Positions 32,679 through 44,482 of a stretch of DNA of 64,000 nucleotides are shown in pieces. The notes under the pieces are model-generated. The model saw only the letters and a list, made by a program, of their open reading frames with translations. It did not search any database and was not told the DNA's origin. Source of the stretch: Chrysopilus asiliformis. Lineage: Eukaryota; Arthropoda; Insecta; Diptera; Rhagionidae. The position numbers and the translations under genes were made by a program. The stretch lies in contig OZ035962.1 of the NCBI GenBank assembly GCA_964034945.1, forward strand, positions 31,895,943 to 31,959,942, given 5' to 3'. Position 1 is the first letter of the stretch, and every line of letters begins with the position of its first letter.

Positions 32679-32960
32679 GATAAAAAAAAAATAAAAAAAA
32701 TTTTTTTAAAAAAAAGCTTTTATTAAAAAATAATGCACTAAAAAGGAAAAAATAATTTTCTGGACGCTGTGTATCACAAATATAAAAGCTTTTAAAAAGC
32801 GAGATAAATTTTTATTTTATTGTTTTATGCTTTATCTCGCTTTTTAAAAGCTTTTATATTTGTGATACACAGCGTCCAGAAAATTATTTTTTCCTTTTTA
32901 GTGCATTATTTTTTAATAAAAGCTTTTTTTTAAAAATTTTTTTTTTATTTTTTTTATTTT
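32679..32960. repeat. Fold-back (palindromic) element family D, about 280 bp
   Basis: The arms 32703-32808 and 32831-32936 are perfect or near-perfect inverted repeats (106 bases) including CTGGACGCTGTGTATCACAA and the sequence AGCTTTTAAAAAGCGAGATA. A 22-base AT-rich loop separates them. Poly-A/T sequence extends the symmetry outward to about 32679 and 32960. Diverged or single-arm relatives lie at 21780, 26030 and 59160. Confidence 0.8.
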
Positions 32961-32979
32961 GTTCTTTTTAGTCTTCGAA

Positions 32980-34285
32980 TATGTATCCTTACATTTGAGA
33001 TGTCCTTACAGACTTTTTAATGGCAGATTCGGATTTAGCGACCTCAAAAACCCCCAGAATAGATTTTTTTCCGGAAAATTTGGAGAAAAGGATAATCACG
33101 TTATACTTACAGGACCTTCAGTTATCCTTACAGACTTTTTAATGACAGATTCGGATTCAGCGACCCCAAAAACCCCCAGGATAGATTTTTTTCCGGAAAA
33201 TTTGGAGAAAAGGATAATCACGTTATCCTTACAGGACCTTCCGTTATCCTTACAGACTTTTTAATGACAAATTCGGATTCAGCGACCCCAAAAACCCCCA
33301 GGATAGATTTTTTTCCGGAAAATTTGAAGAAAAGGATAATCACGTTATCCTTACAGGACCTTCCGTTATCCTTACAGACTTTTTGATGACAGATTCGAAT
33401 TCAGCGACCCCAAAAACCCCCAGGATAGATTTTTTTCCGGAAAATTTGGAGAAAAGGATAATCACGTTATCCTTACAGGACCTTCCGTTATCCTTACAGA
33501 CTTTTTAATGACAGATTCGGATTCAGCGACCCCAAAAACCCCCAGGATAGATTTTTTTCCGGAAAATTTGGAGAAAAGGATAATCACGTTATCCTTACAG
33601 GACCTTCCGTTATCCTTACAGACTTTTTAATGACAAATTCGGATTCAGCGGCCCCAAAAACCCCAGAATAGATTTTTTTCCGGAAAATTTGGAGAAAAGG
33701 TTAATCACGTTATCCTTACAGGACCTTCCGTTATCCTTACAGACTTTTTGATGACAGATTCGGATTCAGCGACCCCAGAAACCCCAGAATAGATTTTTTT
33801 CCGAAAAATTTGGAGAAAAGGATAATCACGTTATCCTTACAGGACCTTCCGTTATCCTTACAGACTTTTTAATGACAGATTCGGATTCAGCGACCCCAAA
33901 AACCCCCAGGATAGATTTTTTTCCGGAAAATTTGGAGAAAAGGATAATCACGTTATCCTTACAGGACCTTCCGTTATCGTTACAGACTTTTTAATGACAG
34001 ATTCGGATTCAGCGACCCCAAAAAACCCCAGAATAGATTTTTTTCTGGAAAATTTGGAGAAAAGGATAATCACGTTATCCTTACAGGACCTTCTCTTATC
34101 CTTACAAGGACGAAGTAGAGAAAATATTGTATTGTCATCGGACTTATATAAGTGTACAAAATTTCAAGTGAATCGGATGAGTGGAAGTGGGTCAAAATTT
34201 GATTGCAAGATTTGACCCCGACAAACAAACAAACAAACAAACAAACAAACAAGATAGCGAGCTAAATAAAAGCTTTTAAAAATCG
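32980..34285 (+). repeat. Helitron-like repeat with about nine 121-122-bp tandem units
   Basis: The phrase CTTACAGGACCTTCCGTTAT recurs at about 33111, 33231, 33353, 33475, 33597, 33718, 33839, 33961 and 34083. Each unit has 'tttaatgacagattcggattcagcgacccc' and 'gatttttttccggaaaatttggag'. The 3' part (34110-34285) carries 'ggacgaagtagagaaaatattg', a (CAAA)n tract at 34217-34250 and AGCTAAATAAAAGCTTTTAA. It belongs to the same family as 22790 and 60010 and is related to 2116 and 43457. Confidence 0.8.
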
Positions 34286-34289
34286 GATC

Positions 34290-36585
34290 AATATTAAGCA
34301 AAAATTAAGAAACATGTAAGTTATAAGATCGTGAAAGTCGTAAAATTACCTTCTATATTTGTTGCGGAAAGCGCAAAAAATTTTCTAAATGTCAAAAAAT
34401 GTTGTTGGTTAAGGGTTTTCCAAGTGTTAACTTTTGTACATTTTTTTTTGAAAATATCCACATTTGTTTGGTTTACAATATTTCTTAAGACTTCTTCTCG
34501 ATTTGACATAAATTTTGGTTATGTCCATTTCCTGCCATTAAAATGTCTTGGGCGGCCATATCTTCAATGAGGTCAATATTATTTTCAAAATTGTTCAATA
34601 TTTTCAAAATATTCTGAAAAAAGCTTAAGTACTCTAACCATAATTTTGATGTCAGGAAATGAACAAAATTTGTGTTCGGTCGAAATCGCAGATAAATATC
34701 TAAAATCAGTCCCGAGATCTTCTAGTTAGTATCAGTATTTGAATTCGTTGGATTAAAGTGATCATTTTTTATAGTTTTCGCTTAAGAAATAAACAAATTT
34801 TATTTGTCTTCAAAATCACAGGAAAAAAAACAGAATTAGGATTACGAAAATCTCTTGCCAAACTCGAAAATTGCCAATAATTTAATAATTTATGTTGCAG
34901 CTTGTTTTTTTATCATTAAAAAATTAATAACAAAAAACATATTGGCTCATAAATAAGTAGTGTTTTATCACCACAAAATTAATTAATATGGATTTATTAT
35001 TATGATATAAGCAACTGATTACTTCTAAAAAAAAACATTCGAAATATTTGAAATTTGACTTGTTTTCATATTTTTTTTCTATTGATTCTGATTGACTTTC
35101 TATACCATCATCGTGGGATTATTAACTAAAATCCGCTTAAGAATTTTTCGCAGCAAAAAAAAAGGAATATAAATATATATAAATTGAATTAAGTTTGGAA
35201 TCTTCTTTCAGTTTTCTGGAATATGTTTTTCTTTATTTTGTTCATCATATAATGTTTGATAGTCGTTTTATTTAAATTTGTTATGCACAACAATCTTAAG
35301 TATTGATGTTTAAAATTATAGGAATGGCTTTTGAGAGGATGGCGAACATAAAATTGTTGAGTTAAGCCAAAATCCCATTAAATATGACCGTTAAAAACTA
35401 AAAACCAGTAGCATCTGTTAACATGACTTATGAGGCGTAACAAATCGAAAGAAGAAATGCCGCGCCATTTAAGTCAATTCCACACTAGCGCGGCTTAGCG
35501 CGGCTTACCCCAGTTCAAATTTAAGTCCAAAAATCAGCCGCAGAGTTTCTAAAGACTTTGGATATTCGTTTCATTTTTTTTTAGTTTTTCTGCGTATCAG
35601 ACAAATCTCCTTTCAGTGATCGGCAAGTTTTGGGATTTACTCAATATTATTATACGATTATTATTTTCTTTTGAAAAATGGCCTCGCCAGCAAAAGATGA
35701 AATGATAACGTAGAATAAAGTCGCGAAATGTTGCTCAAAGTTCTTTTTTGCTAACCAATGCCCGTATTAAATTGAAAAACAATAAAAATTTACCAAACCC
35801 AAAAGCAATTAAATTTAATTTCATATTTAATCAGTAGCGGCTCATTTAGGTTAATTACTTAAAAAATTAAAGAACACTAAAAATCTCACATAACGTAATT
35901 TCTTATACTTTGTATTTTATGATGAAGTGATGAAATTTAAACTATATGTACATTTAAAGATTTCGGATGTGAACAGTGCATGAATTTCTTGTGCAAAATC
36001 TACATTCCTGCGCAATTTACACTATATTTTAGTTTCGGCAAAATAAAGAGATCGAGATATTTTATGAATGCAATACATTATTATACTACGTATAAGAAGG
36101 TAAACAGAATTTTCTTACATTCTTAGTTATGGAGTTCTGCGGAACTGATTTGAATAATTCTTTTTTAATCGAAAGCTTCCACTTTTTAGGTTTGCACAAA
36201 AACCTAAAAAAAGTGTAACTTTTACTTCCGTCTACTAATTATTTGCTTTTAAACACACATGCATGCCAGAGTAAACCCATCGGCTATTTAAGGGCGTGGA
36301 AACTTTCTAAATTGTATAGGGAGCGGTGGAAGGAAAGGGTCAAATCTGACCTTGTAACTATATTCTAAACATATTGTGCTTTGTCAAACTTTTTTTTCAA
36401 GTCTCTTGAAAACGGTGTATCGTTTGATACGATAGAAACTTATTATCCATTCACGTGTCCTCACTTTTTACGAGAAATGTATTTATGCAAAATGTTAAGT
36501 GTCTAGCTCAATTCGCTCGGAAGTTATCGTCAAAATCTTTAAAATACTTCAAAATCTTTTGTTATTCAAGCACCCTAACATCCCG
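34290..36585. other. Unassigned AT-rich stretch
   Basis: Frames 34321-34509 (-) and 34331-34570 (+) overlap and show no motif. A tandem GCGCGGCTTAGCGCGGCTTA lies at about 35495. A fragment of repeat family F ('tttatgaatgcaatacattattatactacgta') is at about 36060-36100. Confidence 0.35.
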
Positions 36586-36589
36586 TGTC

Positions 36590-36797
36590 GACACTCCTGT
36601 ATCGATTCGAGCATTATTACAAAATGTCTTTCTGTCTGTCAGTCTGTCCTGTCAGTCTGTCAGTCTGTGTACAAGATTTCTCAAAAACTAATACAGCTAG
36701 AGCCATGAAATTTTATGGGCATGTTTGGTCTAGGAATGAGACGATCCTATCAACTTTAGCTGAAAATCCGTTAACCGGAAGTCACAAAATTGGCGGC
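36590..36797 (-). repeat. Helentron-like repeat family F, truncated copy
   Basis: Reverse complement of the 3' part of the copy at 59690-59850: a CTGTCAGT-type tract, 'caagatttctcaaaaactaatacagctagagccatgaaattttatggg' and 'ccgttaaccgga'. It is cut at its junction with the mini-me copy at 36797. Confidence 0.55.
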
Positions 36798-36949
36798 TTT
36801 TTATACCCGTATGGTGAAACCAAAGGGTATATTAACTTTGCCTTACCGTTTGTAACGCCAAGATCCCGTCATCGCACAAAAAAATGAATTACACCAGTGT
36901 GTTTAGAATGATAAAAATATTTAATTTCTGCATGTCCGTCCGTCTGTCT

Positions 36950-36980
<31 letters not shown>

Positions 36981-37405
36981 CGTCCGTCTGTCCGTCCGTC
37001 CGTCTGTGGCGCGGATTGCGGACGCACGGATTGAGTTAGAGACTTGAAATTTCGCACAGATCCGTTTTTCGTAAAATGCGAGGCTAAGTTCGTTAATGGG
37101 CTAAAATGGACCATTAGGGGGGGTACCCCCCATACGAACGAAAATGGTTTTTGTGAATATCTCGAAAACGGTGCATCTTATCAAAAAAGTCTAAGAACAA
37201 AAGTTATTTAGGATATGATTCTACATAAAACTCCCATACATCAAAATCCGATTGGAATAAATTTTAAAAAATCTTATTGGAAAGTTTGACTTCAAAGTGG
37301 AATTTTGGTACAACTGTTCGAATTTTGATACGAATATCAACATACGGATTTTCAATAAATGCCAGATTGGCAATTATAGCTTTTGTTATGTTTATATATT
37401 AGTAT
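36797..37405 (-). repeat. mini-me/DINE-like repeat, near full length, reverse orientation
   Basis: Starts with the hairpin end TTTTTATACCCGTATGGTGA, passes a GTCC/GTCT tract (36934-37008) and ends GGCAATTATAGCTTTTGTTA at about 37395. It is the reverse of the 16330-16908 copy and aligns with it along its whole length, which fixes both ends of the family. Confidence 0.75.
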
Positions 37406-37409
37406 GATA

Positions 37410-38770
37410 TGATTGATCATTTTTACCTATCTTACATTCAAGATAGGTATCAAAAATCAAGTAAAACATATACATAGCTATTGATTCAGCTATTGATTCA
37501 TTTCATTTTTTTTGCCCAACGTATATGTATGTGTGTACCAAAAATTTGTAACATCACTTATGCCAATAAACCTCAATTGACTTTGATACGGTTTTCGGTA
37601 TTTGAAAGGTGTCAGAATTGACTACGATTACGAAACATTCTAATATTTACGTATAAAATTGTTTTTAATTGGATTCTGATGTATGGCAAAGTTATATAGA
37701 AGCCCCTTTGTGTCTAAAAAAATTTTTCTGCTGAAAAAATAGAGTGCTTTGGAGAAAATGTAAAAAAAAAATTCCAGTTGTATGGGAGAGGGGAAAGAAG
37801 TGGTGCAATTTTCCCTATTTTTGGACGGAGTGATAAAAGCCCGTTTTTCCTAAACTCTAACTTTCTACCTAAATTAGTTCTCGAGTTTTCAAATGTTTTT
37901 GTATTAAATAATTCAACATAAGCAGTACCCAATTTTTCATCATTTTGGCTTTAATTATGTAAGAAATGTATCATCTAACCGCTAGACGAATTAAGCTAGC
38001 TTCAATATCTGTACAAGATCGAGGTCAGGAACAAAACACTGAGCACCATATACGAAAACGTCTTAAATCGGGACGTTGTAAATCGAGCGATGCTTGTATT
38101 GAAAAATTACAATATTATAAAAAAAACCATATAGTGGACATATAAGATTTTTTTCTTTACTGGAATTTTAATTTTGTCTTGCTATTTAGTTATTTGTAAA
38201 TATTTTAAGTTCTTCTGCGGTTTCTATTCCTTTTTGGATTTGTTTTTGTCTTTTCATTTGCTGTTGCTTCGCTTTATTCAAATTCAAATTCAGAATCCCC
38301 TCGGTCGCCGTTGAAATGTTTTATTCATGTGATAATCCATTGGCCTCCAGTGCATGGCATGGTATTTCTCTCTTTGCGAGCCGAGCGGATATCCGGCGAT
38401 TTTCATCATCATCATCAACAATCAAACTTTGTAGTCGTTGGTCGTTGTCGCTGTACTAATCATATATGGCTGCTTATAGTAAGCGAAATGAATAGCAAAA
38501 ATGAATTACGAATGAATTACGTACAGCTCCCCAATATTTAAATATATCCGATTGTTGTTGCCATCAAAATGGGGTTCTGCTTCTTCACAGCCATTTTCGA
38601 AAGTCGGTCTTACAACGACCCTAATAATTATGTGATTGGCTGATAGAAAAATGTGAATTTTCTTCATCGAAAATTACCAGTTTTAAGATTCTTTTGTGCC
38701 GAAAAGGAGAATAAAAAATTTTTACCGGTAATAATCTAAATAATTGTAGGCCCTATTTAAAAAATAAAAA
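37410..38770. other. Unassigned stretch
   Basis: A GC-richer piece at 38280-38600 looks unique but has only one frame (38311-38541) of unremarkable composition, ending in a duplicated ATGAATTACG. 'cgtcttaaatcgggacgttgtaaatcgagcgatgc' at about 38060 resembles pogo-type sub-terminal motifs without ends. Confidence 0.35.
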
Positions 38771-38779
38771 ATGATAAAA

Positions 38780-38842
38780 CTTCTTGAAGCTCAAAAACTT
38801 CTTGAAGCTCTAAAACTTCTTGAAGCTCTAAAACTTCTTGAA
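38780..38842 (+). repeat. 18-bp tandem repeat (AAACTTCTTGAAGCTCTA), about 3.5 units
   Basis: Since 18 is a multiple of three, the frame 38771-38977 reads repeated K-L-L-E-A-L. Each unit also contains the palindrome CTTCTTGAAG/CTTCAAGAAG. The surrounding frame shows no other coding sign. Confidence 0.75.
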
Positions 38843-39699
38843 TTGTTACACAGGCGAGAATTCCTAACAATACTTTTATTCGAAAGCAAAGAAATTTTTT
38901 GGGAAATTTTGATGAGGCAATGCTATAACTCTAACCTCACTTTTAACTTTAACAATTCGTCACAAAAATTAAAATAAATTGAGATTAATGAAAAACTTTA
39001 ACTCTCAATTGATGAGGTGGGTCCAGTGGACCCACATTGACTTTTCTCTCTTTGCTATTTCTCATGTTTTCAGCACAGTGACTCTGAAATCTTCAGTATC
39101 TTCATACACTATGGTGTTGTGTGCCGAGTTAAAAGCACGGATTTGGTATGTGATTAGAACAAGTCCATTGGAAACCACCTCATCATTTATGCATATGATT
39201 TTCACCTCATAAATTAAGGGTTAAATTGCAAGTACCAAATAATTGAGACTAATATAAACGATGGGTATTAAAAACTGTGTATTTTATGAAAAATATTGCA
39301 GTTTATATTGACCGTTGGTAACGATTTTAAGAATATTTCTCATTTTTGTTCTGGATTTTGTTCTAGCTATTCCGTACTTTGCATAGTTCTAGAACATCAA
39401 AGAGGTCACACACATGTTGGATTTTGGGAACAATTGTCGAAAAACAAATGAGGATAAAATATCAAGATTGTTCCCTCAGGATTCTAAAATTTAAGTAATT
39501 CTTTAGTGCTTTAATTAATTTGATAACTGTAACTCCCGAATTTCTGACAAAAACGGTAAACCGTGGTAAACTACATGATTAAAGCCCTACAAAAACAGAC
39601 TTTTTTTTGTGCCCGCGATAGCCTCTTTTGAGTAATTTGGTACTGCTGAATCTGGCCATGGTTTAGCTGCATTAGCTCCAGTTTTTGAGCAATGGAGCG

Positions 39700-39915
39700 A
39701 TGGATATTAGAGTATTTTTTAAGTGATTTGGTCCTGCTGAATCCGAATCTAGTTTTTCAGATATGAAGGATGACTTAAAAATTGTTTAAAATATTTAAAA
39801 TTTGAATATCAACAGTTTCTTCCTTTATGTATCAAAGAGTAATGCCGATACAATCAATTTGTTACCAAATTCGGTTTCATCAGCACGAAATTACCTAAAA
39901 AGTACTTTAATATCA
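39700..39915. repeat. Inverted and direct repeat group (ATTTGGTCCTGCTGAATCCG)
   Basis: 'gatattagagtattttttaagtgatttggtcctgctgaatccgaat' (39696-39743) recurs in reverse complement at 39868-39915 and as a partial direct copy at 39634-39660. It looks like a small decayed hairpin element; no TSD was resolved. Confidence 0.5.
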
Positions 39916-39918
39916 ATA

Positions 39919-40013
39919 GCCTTAGCGAAAAAGTCTTAGCGAAAAAGCCTTAGCGAAAAAGCCTTAGCGAAAAAGCCTTAGCGAAAAAGCCTTGGCGAAA
40001 AAGCCTTAGCGGA
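39919..40013 (+). repeat. 14-bp tandem repeat (CCTTAGCGAAAAAG), about 6.5 units
   Basis: Units are almost identical, with single T/C and A/G changes, which implies recent slippage or unequal exchange. Confidence 0.85.
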
Positions 40014-40349
40014 AATATTGTTGAATATAAAAATGTTAAAATATAATAATTCAATGCTGTTAGTTTTTTTATATGAAAACAGAAGCTTTAAAGGTGAAAT
40101 TTTTTGGAATTAAATCATGTTCGGACAATAATAAAATCCACTAAAAAAGAACTACCAATTTTGAATAAAGTGAAATCGTATTTCAAAACTGGTCAAATGA
40201 ATCAATTTGATCTCTAAAAAAACTCAAGCAGAGATTCAAGGAAAATAAAGCAGGGGCAGAAAAAACTCCATTCAATTTTTCTTGGTTTTATTTTTGGAGT
40301 AATTCTGATCAACATAAAAATGGTCTACAACCATAATCATAATTTATCA

Positions 40350-41040
40350 TATTATTCAGACTTAAAACATGATTTCTTTGGTCTGAAACGATTCTTAGCT
40401 ACCGTTTCGATCTTAATGGCTTTCAGCTTATGGCGAGACCAGCCAGATACAGTCTTTCTTCCGAATTTTAAATTGGCCATGGGATGTGCACTTCACCAAA
40501 CCATCGAAACTTGCCCTCATCTTGGTCTGCTGTAAATGGGCTTAGCCCTGCATCTTCATGCGCACCATTGGATTTGGGATTGAAGAAAAGGCGAACCTCG
40601 GTATAATCAACGAAGATTACAGATTGACGACTTTCAAGACGCGCGCAACTCGCTGGTGATCTTCTTTTGGAGTTTGGCATTACTTCTTCAGAATCGAAAA
40701 GCGTTACATCAACCTTAATTCAGTTTCTTGGGATAAGCAAGCCTTACTTGCAGCACACTTCATTCAGCAGATAACAAGCAAAAAGCATTTGAAATGACGT
40801 TACAAGTCGATGGCCAAAGGATTGAAGAAATACCAATCTCACTTTATAAAAAAAAAAACCTTAACTGTCGACAATGAAAAATGGAAATTGAATTTCATGA
40901 CAAATATTTTTTCGTTTTTTTTCAACGAGTTAAGTTAATTCAAGGAGCCCGTCTTGTTGATCTGTTGGTGATTGTAGCCAATTCACGGCTTATTCTCTTT
41001 TTTGTTGGTCGTCTCAGATCGTCTGAACGTTAATTACTTT
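40350..41040 (-). pseudogene. Decayed Tc1/mariner-like transposase fragments
   Basis: On the minus strand, three pieces appear in transposase order but different frames. RPTKKRISRELATITNRS (about 41010-40950) resembles the second helix-turn-helix (SRELA..TNRS). QSVIFVDYTEVRLFF (about 40625-40580) resembles the VxFSDExxFxLF segment holding a catalytic Asp. LKFGRKTVSGW followed by SRHKLKAI (about 40480-40430) resembles the KFGGxSVMVWG segment. Stops and frame changes lie between them. The 70-codon frame 40468-40680 carries only the middle piece. The call rests on motif order, not on full-length similarity. Confidence 0.45.
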
Positions 41041-41059
41041 TGTTACACCTTTGGCGAAT

Positions 41060-42229
41060 GACTAAGCCATTTAATGACAAAGTCAATGGCCCAGGTAAAT
41101 AAAATACAGGTCTTTTACTTTTCATGCGAGAAATAAAATAAAATATGTTGTGTAATTTTATTATAATAATTTTATCAAAAATCGAATTTTATTCTTAAAA
41201 CAGTTCTGTTTTTTTTTTTTCGAAATACTATTCGCGGAATTCCGAGATAATGTCATCGTTGCATAATAGTTGATACAAGGTTTTTTTTTAATAAGACTAC
41301 ATATTTCTTTGATTTTCTATTCTGTGATTTTCTAGAATACAAGTATTATTAAACATACGAGTGCTAAAACTCTAGGGCCGTACAGTTTTTTTTATTGCGA
41401 ATTTAACTTTTTACGCATCAAATTGCCTATCTTAGACCTTGAGCAGTTCAAATGGAGTATTTAGCATATCAAATTAATCTTTCCACAAAAAATCGTTTTT
41501 TTTTCTTCAAATTAAAAAATTTCTTATGGCAAAGTTAAGAACATTTTACTGCTTTCAACCACAACTCGGAAAATCTTCTCAAAATATCAAATTCATCACA
41601 AATAAAATACTATTAAATGTTTTTTTTGGATGAAATTGATCTTCTATTCACAACCAAAATCGACATTTCTTATGAAATTATTTCAGAGCTGTATGAATAG
41701 GAAGTTTTACTTCCAATGGATTGCAATAAATTAATTATGTCATAAAATATTTATCTCCTTATGAAACATTTCATTGCAAGTTTCATATCTACGTTGGAGT
41801 AACGTTCTGGTCTGCGAAGTTATGAAAAATAAACTAAATTCTTAGCCATTAAGTTTTATTTTTGTTTAGAAAACCTTTCCTTCAAAATATATTTGAAAAT
41901 TGGTGTGGACTTGAAATTGGTTTGGTTTCTTCCCAAAAATAGTCACAAAATGTGGCTATTCGAATACCCCAATTGTATACAATGTAGTGGGCTAATCAAC
42001 AAAAGAAAAAGAAAAATTCGCCCATGTGAATACTTTAATTTATGCGCTTAGCGACTTGTAATTGAAAAGTAGAACAATTTTTCTACAGAAATAAAATTTT
42101 GTCAGAACTCCTGCTCCAAATTCATCGCCCTCTGTTTTGCAGGAAGTACACCTCCATACAAATATTTCCTACCCGTAACTACTGAATAGTCCAGTAAACA
42201 TAGACACATGTTTAAGCTCTAATTCTTTA
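41060..42229. other. Unassigned AT-rich stretch
   Basis: No element ends or coding frame; TAGGGCCGTACAG at 41373 is a lone hAT-like end. Confidence 0.35.
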
Positions 42230-42639
42230 CGGCGCACAGTGGTTCGAGATCGTTTTCTATTGGTCAAAATTCAATATCTATTGATCCATTGAAAGTTTTG
42301 AAATGCGGTTTTTTTATTAAATAGAAGAGTTTTCAAGCTTTATTTATCATCAAGTTTCATCAAAATCGGATAACTAGTTTCTGCGATATTGTCAAATAAA
42401 GCTCAACTTTTTATGTTCTGTTCATTCTTTAGTAGGAAAGTAGTTGTGTTGATTTGAATAATTTTGAAATATCATAAAATATGACTTTTTGTTACTATTA
42501 TTAAATTTTTGTGAAATTCTTTAAGTAGTTAAACATAGTAAATTTATTGTGAAAGTAGATTTTATTAGTAACACCAAATTAAATAACAATTTAACTAAAA
42601 TTGGTTTATCATACAAATTTTATTAACATCGATCATTAA

Positions 42640-43000
42640 TTAAATTTTGTCTAGGGGTAATTCTTGCATTTCATCTATAATTTGAGAGGGGTTTGTATCA
42701 TGTAATAACTTTTTAGCTTCTTCATCTAATTCCAAATGTGGCGATTTCCATTGGTGTCTAATGCTCGAAACGAATGGGACTGATGTTACGAGCAATATGT
42801 TAAATAAGTCTTCATTTCCGCTATTCCTTGACATTTTCCCGGTGTTATGTTCTCTGAAATACCTGTAGTCTTTATTCCTTTTTTCTTGAGCTTCTTCTGA
42901 TAGATCTCCAAGTGGTAGTAGAGTATTTCTGATGATGTCTTCGCCATGATATAATATTTTGTGGACGGTTTGTGGCATATTTCTCCATGGATAATTCTTG
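42640..43000 (-). pseudogene. C-terminal fragment of a Transib (RAG1-like) transposase
   Basis: The minus frame from the TA tract (about 43000) to the TAA at 42640 reads KNYPWRN then MPQTVHKILYHGEDI, LLPLGDLSEEAQEKRNKDYR, YFREHNTGKMSRN, FNILLVTSVPFVSS and ends LPLDKI. The order (W)..MP.TVHK.L.HG...LP.G.L.EEA.E.RNK...YRE...RK.SR...N...LL..S.P..SS is that of the C-terminal segment of insect Transib transposases. About 110-120 residues remain out of roughly 600-700. The Met at 42978 is internal to the conserved segment, so it is not the true start; the sequence is cut upstream by a (TA)n tract. There are no internal stops, so decay of this part is recent. AATAAA (minus) lies about 25 bases after the stop. 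Confidence 0.72.

Positions 43001-43031
<31 letters not shown>
43000..43031. repeat. (TA)n microsatellite
   Basis: An alternating TA tract of about 30 bases at the exact point where the Transib coding frame is lost. Confidence 0.9.
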
Positions 43032-43033
<2 letters not shown>

Positions 43034-43192
43034 TGGGGAAAACCCTCGATTTATTTGCAGAGATATGTGGACTTTATAGTACATAAGTTATCCTTGTTAC
43101 GGGTAATTAAAGATCAAATTGCCAGCACAATAATTATCAAATCAACATATTATCTGCACCTGTGTAGCACACCTAGATGTCTTAAAACTGTC

Positions 43193-43318
43193 CGAATCTC
43201 GAGAATTAAAGTTTTTGATATTTCGGGAAATCCCGAATCTCGAGAATTAAAATTTCATCATTTCGGGAAATCGCGAATCTCGAGATTGTGATTTTCTCGG
43301 GAAATCTGCAACTCTATA
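43193..43318 (+). repeat. Tandem CGAATCTCGAGAATTAAA units, hAT-like end
   Basis: Three units of TTTCGGGAAATC(C/G)CGAATC plus TCGAGAATTAAA finish with CTCGGGAAATCTGCAACTCT, which looks like a hAT sub-terminal array and right end (reversed AGAGTTGCAGATTTCCCGAG). No left end was found. Confidence 0.45.
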
Positions 43319-43456
43319 TGTCTATCATAACACTTTCAATGCAGGTCATAAAATTATAAAAATACAAAGATTGACGTCTAAGAGCAAGTTTTAACCAGCC
43401 AGCATTTTATAACACTTCGAAATTGTATTAAATAAAATATATCACTACTTTGCTTC

Positions 43457-43957
43457 CCTGTTTAACGTTTTTTGTATAAATTTTAGAATACCAAAAAACC
43501 ATAAATAACTTAAAAACTTTTCGGAAAAAACGTTATCCTTACAGGACCTTCCGTTTAGAATTTGAAAAATCTAACACCGGATTCGCGATCAGTGACCCCG
43601 GAAACCCCCTTATGCAGATTATTTCCGGGAAAAACAAGAAAAGGATATTTGCTTTATCCTTACAGGACCTTCCGTTTCGAATTTTGAAAATCTAATACCG
43701 GATTAGTGGTCAGCGACCCTGAAAACCGCCCAAAGCCAGTTTTTGTGAGGAAAAATGGGAAAAAGGATATTTATTATCCTTACAGGACCTACCGTTTCGA
43801 ATTTTAAAAATCTAACACAGCTAAAAACCTGCTCCTGGCAACGCAGATCATTTTGCAAAAAACCGCGTAAAAATCGGTCCAGTAGTTTTTGAGTTTTGTA
43901 ATCTCAAATCAACAGACCAACCAACCAACAAACTTCCATTTTTATATATATAGCTTA
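43457..43957 (+). repeat. Helitron-like repeat, 122-bp-unit family, nested in Transib
   Basis: Same layout as 2116-2757: GTTTTTTGTATAAATTTTAG, about 2.5 units of roughly 120 bases (CTTACAGGACCTTCCGTTT at 43539, 43660 and a variant at 43780), then 'cggtccagtagtttttgagttttgtaatctc' and TTTTTATATATATAG. It inserted after the Transib element. Confidence 0.65.
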
Positions 43958-44482
43958 ATGAAAACGCCGCTAGCGCCTCAATACGGGTACTTACGGCAAC
44001 AAAACCATATATGGAATTAAAGGTAATTGTTGTGGCTATAACTTAAAAAAAATTTCAACTTGACGTCTGTTGACGGGCAAAAGTTATGATCTTTCAAACT
44101 TCAAATTTATATGAAAAAAGTGTTCCTAATAAATATTTAATTATAATTAACTTAAAAATAGTTCAGGTTCCAAATTAACTCAGAATTGTAGGGAAAGATC
44201 CACTCATTCAAATAAAAAAAACACGAATGTAAAATCTTAGAAAATGTGAAAGTTGTGTTCACTTAAAGTTGGTAAAAAATCAAGAAATTTACTTTTTGGC
44301 AAAATTTAAAAAAAGTTTCTAGTTCAATGCTTCCGCAAAGACACATTTTTAAAGATATTGACCTAATATTTTTTATTCCCGACTTTTGAACTATTTACTA
44401 TCAAATTTGATCAAAAAAAATCAAATTGGTTACCACAAAAAAATTGAATTTTGGCCAATGGATTTTAATCCTGAACCACTGT

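Noticed and set aside
32980..34110. Regular 122-bp spacing as a CRISPR array or coding repeat
   Set aside because: Units are contiguous without unique spacers, 122 is not a multiple of three, and the context is an insect Helitron-like repeat.
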